DNA of 64,000 nucleotides from Klebsiella sp. BIGb0407 (GTDB lineage: Bacteria > Pseudomonadota > Gammaproteobacteria > Enterobacterales > Enterobacteriaceae). The stretch is from the NCBI RefSeq assembly GCF_024807845.1, contig NZ_JANUEQ010000007.1, positions 124,001 through 188,000 of the forward strand, read 5' to 3'. The translations under genes were made by a program, and so were the position numbers. The notes beneath the pieces are model-generated. The model searched no databases. It was not told the DNA's origin and worked only from the letters and a program-made list of their open reading frames with translations. This document shows, in pieces, positions 1-10,101 of this stretch. The first letter of the stretch is position 1; every line of letters starts with the position of its first letter.

Positions 1-38
1 TCAGTGAGCGGCACAGCCTATCATTGTAGGGTTTTAGT

Positions 39-467
39 ATGGAATCACTCAACACTATCGGAAAATGGCTCAAAAAACAGCATGTACTGACCTACTGTGC
101 CGGAGCCGGGGAGTCTCTCTGGTGTGCCAATGCGTTTTATATTTTTGACGAGGACGAGGTCGCCTTCTATTTCCTCAGTGAAACCACCACCCGTCATGGA
201 CAGCTGATTGGCCAGCAGGCCATGACGGCAGGAACGATTAATGGCCAGCCGAAAACCATTGCCCTGATCCGTGGAGTTCAATTTCACGGTGAGATCCGCC
301 TGCTTAATGATGATGAAGCCAGTATTCCTCGTACTCGCTATAACAAGCGTTTTCCCATCGCCAGAGCCATGCCTGCACCGATGTGGGTTATCCGGCTTGA
401 TGAATTAAAAATGACCGATAACACCTTAGGTTTTGGTAAAAAACTCCATTGGGTTCGGGAATCATAG
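39..467 (+). CDS. yhbP: YhbP family protein (UPF0306)
   Basis: This 142-residue protein belongs to the YhbP/UPF0306 family, small FMN-binding split-barrel-like proteins of unproven function. The family look is clear in the WCANAFY segment near residue 28, the TRHGQ segment near 51, the [15 protein letters not shown] block at about 67-81 and the C-terminal [12 protein letters not shown] block. Length equals the usual 140-150 residues, so it looks intact. The start is the ATG preceded by AGGG about 8 bases upstream. It is followed by a strong hairpin shared with the convergent large gene, so it is probably a single-gene unit. The family assignment is firm; the biochemical role is unknown. Confidence 0.9.
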   Translation: MESLNTIGKWLKKQHVLTYCAGAGESLWCANAFYIFDEDEVAFYFLSETTTRHGQLIGQQAMTAGTINGQPKTIALIRGVQFHGEIRLLNDDEASIPRTRYNKRFPIARAMPAPMWVIRLDELKMTDNTLGFGKKLHWVRES

Positions 468-477
468 AATTTCATTG

Positions 478-515
478 ATCTCTTTGCCTGGTTATAAATA
501 AACGGGCAAAGAGAT
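478..515. terminator. Bidirectional terminator between yhbP and the large convergent gene
   Basis: Arms ATCTCTTTGCC and GGCAAAGAGAT pair around a 13-16 base AT-rich loop directly after yhbP and before the stop of the minus-strand gene. It could serve both convergent genes. Confidence 0.65.
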
Positions 516-523
516 GAGAGGAA

Positions 524-3500
524 CTATTTATTTGTAGCTGATGAAGAACTCTGTTTTACAGATGATGTCGGCTTTTCTTGTACTTTCGGTTGACTTGGAT
601 TAGCCAGCTCTCTGATTAACAGACTAATAATGTCTGGGTTTTTTAATAAAAAAATAGCACGATAAAAACTATCTTGACGAAATAACTGCCCCTGAATTTT
701 AGGTTTATTAAGGCTGGTGAAAGTAAAATCTTTATAAAGAGGATTACTCATGAAATATAATTTAGAGAAATATTTAAACTCTGCTTCCTGTGTTATTGTT
801 CCAGCAATTTTCTTCTCTATGTTTTTGATCGATTCTTCTATATCATAAATAAATCCATCATCATTAATAGATAAATATAAATAATCATCCGGACTACCCA
901 GGGCATGAACCGATTCATGTATCATCGTATCTGAAATTAGGTTAGTGAAGTACAATTTATTTGATGTTGGGCTATCAGGTTGCGGAAGTAAAGGTTTATC
1001 TGGCTGACTCTGACCTTTCTGGGGGAGGGACTTTTCTGAAAAATCTTTAATGTTTGCTGTATTTATAAATATTCGATCTAGTGGATCATATTCAATAGTG
1101 AATCCAAAATTTAATTCTCCTTCCCTGGAGAGTATTTTTTCATTCGGATCTGCCTGTTCTTTTTTAGTTATTACCATGATATTTTTTTTATTATCTTCAT
1201 TGAAAAAAAATCTTATCCTTTCTAACTTGTTTTTTAAACTTGATACAAAATATTTACGTGCTATGATATCAGATATACCTAACTGTTCAGTAATAAAATG
1301 ATTTAATCTCTCATCTGAATCTTTCATTGTAGCGATGGCTTTCTCAATGTTATTCATGCTTTGTTTAAAAGCATTATTACATATTTTTTCGATATCAGGA
1401 TGTGCTTTACTCTGCTCAAGATTTTTTAAGTTGTTTATTTCAAGAGTATCTATAGATCCAGGTAATAAGAAGTCATTAATTTGTGCTCTTATAACAGATT
1501 CAGCTTGTTCAACGGAAGAGAGTATTTTTTTTCCGCTACGATAAAATAGTTCTTTTAAATCTGGACTGTCGATGAATAAAGACTGTTTTTCCTTTATTTT
1601 ATCCAGATCTTCTAGATTTATGTCCTTATATATTCTATCTTGTTCATTCATTCTTAAAAATAACTTTGATAGTCTGTGTTGTATATTAAATATGGTATCT
1701 TGAGCTTCATCAGGTGTGCTGAATATGATTTTTTTTGTATCAAAATCTTTAACTACACAAATCCTGGCAATGATATTTCTGGGATTAATCTGTTGATTGG
1801 CTCTCTTACCATAAATGATAAATCTAGAAGGTGTTAAAGCTGATGTTCTTGATAAGTCTTTTCTTGCATGGAAAAATGTATTATCTTCTCTTTTGAAATA
1901 CAGATTATTACTATTCTGTTTTTCTTGATATATGGCTTCAAGGTTATTATGCAATTCAAGCTGTTGTTGATGATCATTAATTATTATACTGTGCCTGCTA
2001 TTTTCATCTAAGAAACGACTAACGTCATAACTTTCATAATACTCAACAGCACATGCTCCCGTAGGCTGTCTTTTGGTTATGCAATGAGTTGGTTTTTCGA
2101 CCAAATGCTGCCATTTTTTTCTGATTTTTGGCATTTTAAAATATGTATCACCAAATTGATTTTTATAAACGAGAACATTTTTGTCATCGTTTTTTTTATC
2201 GCCAAGAATATATGTATCATCACCATTAGAGTGTATTTCTGTAAAGTATTCATTTGCAAATATATAGTCTACATCATTAATTTTAATTGCCCCATCTATA
2301 TTTTTAGAATCCCTCATGGTTTTGAAGACCTCTGTTCTATCAAATTTAATTTGATTTTCAGGTAACGAATAAATATGACTGATATCATCTGTGACTATTT
2401 TATCAAGAAAAAATTGAGGATCGGAAGGCGTTCCTTTAAATGGATTAATGGGTATTTTGTGGAAGCAACAAATACCCTCTAAAGGCGATTTTTTTATATG
2501 ATATTGATTGTCATCATTGTAGCGTAATTCAAGCAGGTCATGAGGTCCTTCAATATAATTACCGCCATACATTGAGGTTTTCATCATATAATATTGATCA
2601 TTTATTTTAAGATATTTATTAGATGGCTTATCAAATTGGAGCATAAAAGATGAGGTAAGAGGGCTAACATCTTGATGGTTGATATTTTTACTGACTAATT
2701 TATTTTTTACGCCAGGGTTATTATCTAAAAATACACGTAACTTCTGACTTGCTAAGGGAGAACTGCCTTCTTCAATAATCCATGATGTTTCTCCATAAGT
2801 AACAGGTGTATATGTATCACCATTCTTAATGAGATATCTATATATACCATTTTTTACTGGTATTTCCTCTGCTTTATGAAGAACACCATTAATTAACAGG
2901 TAAAGTTCTCCATTATATCTAAGGATAATTCCATTACTATAGAGTGGAGGTGAGCTATTTTTGAAGAAAGAAATATTCTCTGGATCTTGAATGGTTTTGG
3001 CTGCTTCTATAAACGTATTTTTAATATTATCAGTTAGTTGATATTTATCAGTTGACCAGCGTTCATCATGTTCATAAGAATGATCGTAAAAAATAAATTC
3101 TCCAGTATCTTGGCTATATAAATGATTAAATTTTCGCCCTACTCTGACTTTGTTTTTTGCTCCAGCTAACATCATCATTAGGTTATTTTTTTCAAAAGAG
3201 AAAGGATGTAGAAATTTTTTATTGTCTGCGATGTTCTTTACGTTAGATATTTTTTTCATATCATCAGTAATGACCGAAGATATAATATCTTTCGATAAGC
3301 TGGTAAGCTGAAATACGAGTTCGGTGAGAATGTCTGGATCCATTTCTTTATTCTCTAATGCATCACTATAGAGGTTGAGTATATCGCCAACGATATTGGT
3401 GGTGATAAATACTCTATTTGCCATAGGTATCCACATGAGAATATTATCAATAGCAGTTTCTACATTTTTTGCTGTTTGATAAAACAGGGTATTATTGGCC

Positions 3501-4711
3501 GGTCTCTGATCTAATGCAGTTTTACCTGTTGTCAGTATGGCGGCTCCTGGGCTCTCTAGTATTTTACTTATTTTTCGAAGGGTTTCTGATAATGCCAGGT
3601 TTCTTCTTTCATGTTCGTATGTGAACGGATCTTGCTCACCGCTAGATTTTTTAGGTGTGACAGTATTAGCCTGGGAATTATAGAGCTGGGTAGTAATAAT
3701 TTCTGTCGGGGCCGTTGGTGTGAATAGAGTCAACGTTGTATTTTCAGCTGTAGGTTGGGACATTATGGAGCGATTCATCAGCCAAATAAATGATGGTGAG
3801 GGGGCTATGGTTATTATTTCTAACCCATCCGGAGGGGGGCAGATACAATAATTATTTTCTATTCTGAATGATTTATAATAAGGGATGCTATGTCCCCGGT
3901 TCCCCCAGTAGGTATTATTATGGGATCCTTGGCAAAGTTGGTTAAATGACTCTGTCAGGCAAGGCTCGGGTTGTTCTCTTGAATAAACATAAAGTAATTT
4001 ATTTTTATTCGGATTAATTTCAGTATCCGGTGGATGAGGGACATTATGTCTTTTTATTTTTTTAGATTGATTTTCTTCTTCGGTTATTAACCAAGTAAAT
4101 TTAGAATCAAATAATTCATGATTTACATCTTGTTTCCCGGAAAGTGTAGAAGGTATATCATCTGGGGGATAAGAATGAAAGGGACTATACGTGCGGGGAG
4201 GATACGGTGATGTGGGTGACAGGTTGATATCCCCAGGATTACGGGAGTCATCATATTCCCTTCGACCTGTATGTTGAAAATAATACGTTCCACCTCCGAC
4301 TATTGCACCACTCAGTAATATACCACCTAATACTAATCCTGTTTTAGTCGTCAGTGCCAGGTTAGATGAGGAAAGGATATCCTTCTTATCCTTGAGCAAA
4401 TTCTGGAGGGTATCTGAATCCTGAGATAGTCTCCGGCCTTGCGAGAGAATCTCATCGAGCTCAATATCGACAGCGGGTTGGGACCGTGGTTGTTTTAAAA
4501 AACTCTCTTTCATTTTACACAGGAATTTATTTATTGACCATGGTAGTGAGATACTATGAGAAATACTTTCCCTATTAATGGTGCTGTTTTTAATCAGTAA
4601 TATTCCATCTAAATTATCATGAGTGTTATTATTGTGATTACTGGAAATAATATAGGGTGAAATAATGTTTGATGATGATTTTTCGGAGATGTTTATTAGT
4701 TTATCAGGCAT
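524..4711 (-). CDS. Giant putative membrane-anchored zinc metallopeptidase or effector-like protein
   Basis: I do not recognise this protein. The reading frame opens at 4726 (1400 residues), but the in-frame ATG at 4711 has AGGA about 10 bases upstream and is the better start (1395 residues). In the longer numbering there is a basic, Ser/Asn-rich N-terminus, one hydrophobic Gly-rich segment at about 123-150 that could cross or insert in a membrane, a Pro/Ser-rich stretch at about 165-200, and a long region without recognisable domains. An HESVH motif (1270-1274) is followed within ten residues by GSPDDYLY. HExxH is the zinc-binding and catalytic signature of zincin peptidases, and an Asp/Tyr motif after it resembles the aspzincin arrangement, although the spacing is shorter than usual. 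The C-terminus is Ser/Lys-rich. The DNA is much more AT-rich than its neighbours, suggesting transfer. No secretion gene lies beside it. A toxin or host-directed effector is inferred, not shown. Confidence 0.7.
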   Translation of the reverse strand: MPDKLINISEKSSSNIISPYIISSNHNNNTHDNLDGILLIKNSTINRESISHSISLPWSINKFLCKMKESFLKQPRSQPAVDIELDEILSQGRRLSQDSDTLQNLLKDKKDILSSSNLALTTKTGLVLGGILLSGAIVGGGTYYFQHTGRREYDDSRNPGDINLSPTSPYPPRTYSPFHSYPPDDIPSTLSGKQDVNHELFDSKFTWLITEEENQSKKIKRHNVPHPPDTEINPNKNKLLYVYSREQPEPCLTESFNQLCQGSHNNTYWGNRGHSIPYYKSFRIENNYCICPPPDGLEIITIAPSPSFIWLMNRSIMSQPTAENTTLTLFTPTAPTEIITTQLYNSQANTVTPKKSSGEQDPFTYEHERRNLALSETLRKISKILESPGAAILTTGKTALDQRPANNTLFYQTAKNVETAIDNILMWIPMANRVFITTNIVGDILNLYSDALENKEMDPDILTELVFQLTSLSKDIISSVITDDMKKISNVKNIADNKKFLHPFSFEKNNLMMMLAGAKNKVRVGRKFNHLYSQDTGEFIFYDHSYEHDERWSTDKYQLTDNIKNTFIEAAKTIQDPENISFFKNSSPPLYSNGIILRYNGELYLLINGVLHKAEEIPVKNGIYRYLIKNGDTYTPVTYGETSWIIEEGSSPLASQKLRVFLDNNPGVKNKLVSKNINHQDVSPLTSSFMLQFDKPSNKYLKINDQYYMMKTSMYGGNYIEGPHDLLELRYNDDNQYHIKKSPLEGICCFHKIPINPFKGTPSDPQFFLDKIVTDDISHIYSLPENQIKFDRTEVFKTMRDSKNIDGAIKINDVDYIFANEYFTEIHSNGDDTYILGDKKNDDKNVLVYKNQFGDTYFKMPKIRKKWQHLVEKPTHCITKRQPTGACAVEYYESYDVSRFLDENSRHSIIINDHQQQLELHNNLEAIYQEKQNSNNLYFKREDNTFFHARKDLSRTSALTPSRFIIYGKRANQQINPRNIIARICVVKDFDTKKIIFSTPDEAQDTIFNIQHRLSKLFLRMNEQDRIYKDINLEDLDKIKEKQSLFIDSPDLKELFYRSGKKILSSVEQAESVIRAQINDFLLPGSIDTLEINNLKNLEQSKAHPDIEKICNNAFKQSMNNIEKAIATMKDSDERLNHFITEQLGISDIIARKYFVSSLKNKLERIRFFFNEDNKKNIMVITKKEQADPNEKILSREGELNFGFTIEYDPLDRIFINTANIKDFSEKSLPQKGQSQPDKPLLPQPDSPTSNKLYFTNLISDTMIHESVHALGSPDDYLYLSINDDGFIYDIEESIKNIEKKIAGTITQEAEFKYFSKLYFMSNPLYKDFTFTSLNKPKIQGQLFRQDSFYRAIFLLKNPDIISLLIRELANPSQPKVQEKPTSSVKQSSSSATNK

Positions 4712-4877
4712 GGCGGATATCCTCATTATATTATTGTAACAATACGTTGATTAAATATGATTTTATTTTTGATAATATCACTAAACGATTTTTTATATTT
4801 AATAGATATTAATAATACTGAGGGAATGAATGGTTTTATTAAATGTTTTTTCTGTTAGTTCATGGAGTATCCTGATA

Positions 4878-4922
4878 AACCAGATCCTTAGCAAGAAGCG
4901 ATGTTTGCTAAGAATCTGGTTA
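4878..4922 (-). terminator. Terminator after tqsA
   Basis: Long hairpin with arms AACCAGAT-CTTAGCAA and TTGCTAAG-ATCTGGTT separated by about 8 bases. On the minus strand it follows the tqsA stop and is trailed by a short T-rich stretch. Confidence 0.6.
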
Positions 4923-4947
4923 AAAATTACCAGAATAAAGGAGTTGG

Positions 4948-5979
4948 TTACTTACTCATATCACTCAGTAAAATCGCAATGCCTTTCCCGGCTTCTGTTT
5001 GCTCCAGTGCAATTTTAACCGCAATGGTTAAAGGAACAGAAAGCAACATACCTACCGGGCCGAGTAACCAGCCCCAGAAAATTAACGACAAGAAGACCAC
5101 TAACGTCGAAAGACCCAGCCCCCGGCCCATCATTCGCGGCTCGATAATATTGCCAATCACCAGATTTATCAGTAAATAACCGGCTAAAACTAGCAAGGTT
5201 TCATAGAAGCCATTAAATACTAGTACCTGAATAATCGGTGGAATCGCAGCAATAACTGAACCAATATTCGGAATATAATTCAGAGAAAAGGCCAGTAAAC
5301 CCCAAATAAAGGAGAAGCGGATATCCAGCGCGGCGAGCATGATCCAGACCACCAGACCTGTAACCAGGCTTATTGCCGTTTTCAGAACCAGATAGTGGCT
5401 GACGCTGTCCAGCGCGCGTTGAATAGCGTTCATACCTTCTTCAGGATCCGACATTAATTGCTGTAATTTACGCGGTAGCTGCGGAACTTCGATCAGCATA
5501 AAGACAACGGTTAGTAGCAACAGAAAAATAGAACTCATCGCATTGGTGAGTTGGGTGAGCATGCTGGTTACTAAGGTCATTAATGCATTGGGATCGACAT
5601 ATTTCATCAATTCATCAATCGAAACGCTGATCCCTGCGCGCTGTAACCAGGGCTCCAGAGTTTGTAGCGGAACGACCAGCGAAGAACGATATTGCGGAAG
5701 AGTTCGGGCCAGCTCATTCAGAGAGGTTCCCAGCGAGGCCAGTAGCAGCACCATAATACAAACAATGATAGTGATAACCAGACTAATCGCTATGACCCTG
5801 GGTATTCGCAGACGTTCAAGACGATGGATTAGAGGATTAAGGATCACGGCAATAAAGAGCGCCAGAACAAACGGAACGATAATTTCTCCAGCGGCTTTGA
5901 TGCCAACTAAGATGATGACTAACATTCCCAGCATAACCACAGCCTTCATGGCATGACGAGTGGTGATTGGCTTCGCCAT
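4948..5979 (-). CDS. tqsA: TqsA, AI-2E family exporter
   Basis: A 343-residue multi-pass inner-membrane protein that matches E. coli TqsA (YdgG) over its whole length. Shared features are the MAKPI start, the [19 protein letters not shown] segment near residue 32 and the [10 protein letters not shown] and [24 protein letters not shown] blocks in the last third. The AI-2E transporter family has about eight predicted membrane helices. TqsA is reported to control export of the quorum signal AI-2 and to affect biofilm formation. The gene stands alone with a hairpin downstream. It is not next to nrdG in E. coli, so the local order is rearranged relative to that species. Confidence 0.93.
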   Translation of the reverse strand: MAKPITTRHAMKAVVMLGMLVIILVGIKAAGEIIVPFVLALFIAVILNPLIHRLERLRIPRVIAISLVITIIVCIMVLLLASLGTSLNELARTLPQYRSSLVVPLQTLEPWLQRAGISVSIDELMKYVDPNALMTLVTSMLTQLTNAMSSIFLLLLTVVFMLIEVPQLPRKLQQLMSDPEEGMNAIQRALDSVSHYLVLKTAISLVTGLVVWIMLAALDIRFSFIWGLLAFSLNYIPNIGSVIAAIPPIIQVLVFNGFYETLLVLAGYLLINLVIGNIIEPRMMGRGLGLSTLVVFLSLIFWGWLLGPVGMLLSVPLTIAVKIALEQTEAGKGIAILLSDMSK

Positions 5980-6098
5980 CTCGGTTTCTCCTCCATTTTT
6001 ATAGCGATATAAATCGTCTGGTAATTATGCAGGTTTAATACTTACAGACAACGTCAGGTTGCAAGATAAAAAGCGGAGTATTATGAAAGGGAGAGATT

Positions 6099-6132
6099 AC
6101 AGGCTCTGCAACCTGTGGAGCACAGAGCCTGT
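6099..6132 (-). terminator. Hairpin after nrdG
   Basis: Arms ACAGGCTCTG and CAGAGCCTGT lie 15 bases beyond the nrdG stop. The following minus-strand bases are only moderately T-rich, so termination efficiency is uncertain. Confidence 0.5.
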
Positions 6133-6146
6133 GAATGCGTCGTATC

Positions 6147-6611
6147 TTAACGCAAATAATGAATCACTTGATTACTGCTACCGCGCCAGATAAGCATCGG
6201 GTCATGTACTGCCTGAACAAATTTACCGTCAATCAGAACATTAATCAGCGCGACCACTTCATGCTGTGCAGCGGTTAATTCATCAAGCCGGTAGCCGGTC
6301 CATAACCAGATATCTTTCCCCGGACATTCTGCCCTGACCCGTTTAACCAGTTGCAGAATATCGGCGACATTCTGCGGATGTAGCGGATCGCCACCTGATA
6401 ATGAGAGCCCCTGACGGCGAATACGCGGATCCTTCAAGTCAGCAATTACCTGGTCTTCCATCTCCTGGGTAAATAACTGACCGGAATTAACCCGCCAGGT
6501 ACTCTTGTTATAGCACCCGGGGCACTCATGCACGCATCCGGAAACGAATAGCGTGCAGCGCGTACCTGGCCCGTTAACCACATCAACAGGATAGTACTGG
6601 TGGATATTCAT
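6147..6611 (-). CDS. nrdG: NrdG, anaerobic ribonucleotide reductase activating protein
   Basis: Radical SAM activase (154 residues, normal length) that installs the glycyl radical on NrdD so that ribonucleotides can be reduced without oxygen. The radical-SAM cysteines are C26, C30 and C33 in CVHECPGC, which bind the 4Fe-4S cluster. The SAM-contacting Gly-rich LSGGDPL segment follows at about residue 81. It sits 3 bases after nrdD and is almost certainly cotranscribed and translationally coupled with it, as in E. coli. Confidence 0.97.
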   Translation of the reverse strand: MNIHQYYPVDVVNGPGTRCTLFVSGCVHECPGCYNKSTWRVNSGQLFTQEMEDQVIADLKDPRIRRQGLSLSGGDPLHPQNVADILQLVKRVRAECPGKDIWLWTGYRLDELTAAQHEVVALINVLIDGKFVQAVHDPMLIWRGSSNQVIHYLR

Positions 6612-6614
6612 TCC

Positions 6615-8750
6615 TTAGCCCAGCTGTCCATTATTCAGATGTTTAACGCGACGTTTGACCTCTTCTTGCTTACCGGCATTAAATGGACGTGCATCCGGGC
6701 TACCCAGATAGCCGCAAACACGGCGCGTGACCGAGACTCTGGCGGAATCATGATTGCCACATTTAGGACAAGTGAATCCTTTGCTGGTACAGGTAAATTC
6801 ACCGGTGAAACCACAGTCATAGCACTCATCGATCGGCGTATTAGTACCGTAGTAGGGAACATGGTGATAACTGTAATCCCAGACATCTTCCAGGGCTTGC
6901 ACATTATGCTGAAGATTAGGGTACTCGCCGTAGCAGATAAAGCCGCCATTCGCGATGGCCGGATAAGGCGCTTCAAAGTCGATTTTATCGTAAGGATTGA
7001 CCTTTTTCTCGACGTCGAGGTGGAAGCTATTGGTGTAGTAACCTTTATCCGTTACACCTGGCACAATACCAAATTCAGCAGTATCCAGACGACAGAAGCG
7101 ATCGCAGAGATTTTCGCTTGGGGTGCTATACAGACTAAAGCCGTAGCCGGTTTCGTCTTTCCACTGTTCGGTGGCTTCACGCAGGCGGCTAATGATAGCG
7201 ACTGCTTTCTCACGCAGCGCTTGATTATCATAGACATGCTGATTACCGAATAAGGCATTGATGGTCTCATGCAGACCGATATAACCCAGCGAAATTGAGG
7301 CCCGACCATTTTTGAAAATGTCCGCAACGTCATCGTCAGCGTTCAGACGCACGCCACAGGCACCTTCCATATACAGAATCGGCGCCACGCGAGCTTTTAC
7401 GCCTTCCAGTCGGGCAATTCGGGTCATCAGTGCCTTGCGAGCCAGCACCAGACGCTCATCCAGTAACGTCCAGAAACGGGCTTCATCCCCTTGGGCTTCA
7501 AGCGCAATACGCGGCAGGTTGAGACTGATAACGCCAATATTATTACGGCCTTCATGTACCAGTTCACCCTCTTGTTCATATACGCCAAGGAAACTGCGGC
7601 AACCCATTGGCGTTTTAAAGGAACCGGTGACTTTCACGACCTGATCGTAATTGAGGATATCCGGGTACATACGTTTGGAAGCACATTCCAGCGCCAGTTG
7701 CTTAATATCGTAATTCGCATCGCCCGCTTTATGGTTCACGCCGTCGCGGATAGCAAATACCAGTTTAGGGAATACGGCTGTTTTATGATTTTTACCAAGA
7801 CCGGCAATACGATTTTGCAAAATCGACTGTTGAATCAAACGTGACTGCCAGCTGGTGCCGAGCCCAAAACCAAAGGTGACAAAAGGCGTCTGGCCATTGG
7901 CGGTGTGCAGGGTGTTGACTTCATATTCCAGCGACTGAAAAGCGTCATAACACTCTTTTTCCGTACGGGTATGAGCATAGGCTTCGGCATCAGGGATCTG
8001 CCACTCTTCAGCGACTTGGCGATGTTTATTAAAGCTTTCAGTGACGAACGGCGCAAGAACTTCATCAATACGGTTGATAGTGGTGCCGCCATAAATATGG
8101 CTGGCCACCTGGGCGATGATTTGTGCGGTAACTGCCGTGGCGGTAGAGATTGACTTCGGCGGTTCAATTTCCGCATTACCCATCTTAAACCCATGAGTCA
8201 GCATACCGCGCAGATCAATCAGCATGCAGTTAAACATTGGGAAGAAGGGTGAATAATCGAGATCGTGATAGTGAATCTCCCCGCGCTCATGCGCCAGCAC
8301 TACATCACGTGGCAGGAGATATTGTCTGGCATAGTGGCGTGACACAATTCCGGCAAGCAGGTCGCGCTGGGTCGGAATCACTTTGCTGTCTTTGTTGGCA
8401 TTTTCGTTCAGTAAGCTGGCATTGGTCTGTTCAACCAGCCCGCGAATTTCTTGGTTCAGGCGTCCACGTTTCTCACGTTCAACATCCCGGTCATGACGAT
8501 ACTCAATATAGGCGCGAGCGAGTTGCTTATAAGGGCCGGCCATCAGCTGATTTTCTACTGCGGTTTGAATCTTACTGATATCCACTTGCTGACTATCGGC
8601 CATTTGCTGGCTCACGGTATCGGCCACGGTGGAACAGTATTCTTGATCATCAACTCCCGCTGCAAGTGCGGCACGTAAGATAGCTTCCCTGATTCGTTCA
8701 GGGCTAAAAGGCACCTTACATCCGTCTCTTTTCATTACATGCGGTGTCAT
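6615..8750 (-). CDS. nrdD: NrdD, anaerobic ribonucleoside-triphosphate reductase
   Basis: Class III ribonucleotide reductase, 711 residues from the ATG at 8750, essentially the E. coli length. The frame extends upstream to 8891, but the 8750 start gives the conserved MTPHVMKRDG N-terminus, has AGGAG 7 bases before it, and keeps the NrdR boxes outside the gene. An ATP-cone domain occupies the first 95 or so residues. The C-terminus carries two CxxC zinc pairs (ECYDCGF and CPKCGN) and the glycyl-radical loop RVCGYLGSPDARPFN. It makes deoxynucleotides from NTPs with formate during anaerobic growth and forms an operon with nrdG. Expression is probably repressed by NrdR. Confidence 0.98.
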   Translation of the reverse strand: MTPHVMKRDGCKVPFSPERIREAILRAALAAGVDDQEYCSTVADTVSQQMADSQQVDISKIQTAVENQLMAGPYKQLARAYIEYRHDRDVEREKRGRLNQEIRGLVEQTNASLLNENANKDSKVIPTQRDLLAGIVSRHYARQYLLPRDVVLAHERGEIHYHDLDYSPFFPMFNCMLIDLRGMLTHGFKMGNAEIEPPKSISTATAVTAQIIAQVASHIYGGTTINRIDEVLAPFVTESFNKHRQVAEEWQIPDAEAYAHTRTEKECYDAFQSLEYEVNTLHTANGQTPFVTFGFGLGTSWQSRLIQQSILQNRIAGLGKNHKTAVFPKLVFAIRDGVNHKAGDANYDIKQLALECASKRMYPDILNYDQVVKVTGSFKTPMGCRSFLGVYEQEGELVHEGRNNIGVISLNLPRIALEAQGDEARFWTLLDERLVLARKALMTRIARLEGVKARVAPILYMEGACGVRLNADDDVADIFKNGRASISLGYIGLHETINALFGNQHVYDNQALREKAVAIISRLREATEQWKDETGYGFSLYSTPSENLCDRFCRLDTAEFGIVPGVTDKGYYTNSFHLDVEKKVNPYDKIDFEAPYPAIANGGFICYGEYPNLQHNVQALEDVWDYSYHHVPYYGTNTPIDECYDCGFTGEFTCTSKGFTCPKCGNHDSARVSVTRRVCGYLGSPDARPFNAGKQEEVKRRVKHLNNGQLG

Positions 8751-8888
8751 GATTACTCCTGGTTTATGGTAAAAAATAATCTGTTTACCCGGCCTGTTGT
8801 CGGTGAAAAACAGTGGGTTATACGTCAGTTCTGGTGGCAAAGAATCGATATTTCCCTGATAAAAATATGGACTTCTCTTTTTGATTGT

Positions 8889-8933
8889 CACTACATATAG
8901 ATTTCCAACGCATGTTAATACCTATATGTAGTG
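8889..8933. promoter_or_regulatory. Paired NrdR boxes upstream of nrdDG
   Basis: Two 12-base elements, CACTACATATAG at 8889-8900 and its exact inverse CTATATGTAGTG at 8922-8933, lie 33 bases apart centre to centre upstream of nrdD. NrdR boxes resemble ACACTATATATAGTGT and usually occur as pairs about three helical turns apart in nrd promoters. The match and spacing support NrdR repression; binding is inferred. Confidence 0.7.
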
Positions 8934-9022
8934 TTTTCATCAAACTTGTTTGCTGTTTTATTGATGTAGAACAAAGTAAATCTGTGAGGGCAGAGGAGAT
9001 GGGCTTAGTAAGAAAAAAAATA

Positions 9023-9240
9023 TCAGTCGGGCGGGTATTGTTCGCTTAAATAATCAACCAGGGCGCGAACACGGGGGGAAATTTTACCGCCAGCATATTT
9101 AGCCCAAATTTTCCTGGGTTCGGGGAAAAAGAGGGCAGAATAACGTGTAGTTTACCCAGGCTAAGGGGTTGCTTCAGATGCCAGTCGGCCATGTAAATTA
9201 TCCCTATTCCGCATGATGACATAAACCATAGCCTTTTATT
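9023..9240 (-). pseudogene. LysR-family regulator, C-terminal remnant
   Basis: The minus strand reads like the end of a LysR effector domain. One frame gives SSCGIGIIYMADW and then LKQPLSLGKLHVILPS. After a one-base frame change it gives PEPRKIWAKYAGGKISPRV, then RALVDYLSEQYPPD and a stop at 9023. LysR proteins typically end with a similar Gly-Ile-Gly, Pro-Trp, sprVRAf-D-L pattern. The N-terminal helix-turn-helix is gone and the frame is broken, so this is a decayed gene. Confidence 0.7.
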
Positions 9241-10101
9241 TAATTAATTGTTTTATGCACTCCATTTTTAATGGATAAATTTAATATTCGTTTTTCTATT
9301 TTTCTTATGTTGTAAACTCTATGTTTTATAATAATACTGCGGGAGTTAATGTGGGATTGGTATCATTATTTAAGACAGCACGTTACCTGCGAGTAGGGTC
9401 AATTCCTTAAGACTTTTCGAGACTTTTTTGGGGTTAAAATGCCAAGTTTTTCGTGAGTATAAATTAAAAAAAGTCCATTTAAAACATAAGATTCTGGATA
9501 ATATATTATTTTATCTGTTTTTTCCTTTTTATATCAATGGCATCCATTTTTAGTTTTTGTTATTCATGTGGATTCTCATTTTTACTGAGTGTTTTTGGTA
9601 TTATTTTTTACTTTCTTATGAAAGCTAAATAGATATATTTTGTCTCTTGGTATAACTATTAAAAAATAATCATTTTTTAATTTGTTGATTGAAGTTTGAT
9701 TCTTTTTTTCCATTGATGAGGTAAGGTTTTTTGCCTTGGTTAAACAGCGCTATTGTGAAATCACTACCGAATTCGGGCGGTGCTTGTGGAGTGAGAATGG
9801 TGCACAGGCTTTCCGATCGGGCTAATCCACACTTCTACCTGATCTGGAGCAAGGCTGCTGGCAAGATGTCTCCTTTTTCATCCTGCTTGTAGAGTTGCAA
9901 GTAAAAAAATTCTTCTTTAAGTAACTTTTTGTCAATTTTTGTATGAAATAACTCGTTACTTTTTCTTGTGCCCTTCATAATGTCGAGCGCTATTTAAATG
10001 CAGCAAACAGTATTATCGCTAAATAGTTTTTATTTATTTTGATTAAAAATCAACCTCATAAGTTATATCCAAGTTAATGGATTGCACTAAGGGATAGTGT
10101 T
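9241..10101. other. AT-rich intergenic region without a recognisable gene
   Basis: About 860 bases of AT-rich sequence with many homopolymer runs separate the LysR remnant from the lipoprotein operon. I see no credible coding sequence, RNA gene or insertion element on either strand. It probably includes the promoter of the lipoprotein operon in its last 100 bases. Confidence 0.5.

Noticed and set aside
6600-7253. Long plus-strand frame opposite nrdD and nrdG
   Set aside because: It is antisense to two well-conserved genes and has no ribosome site or recognisable protein features.
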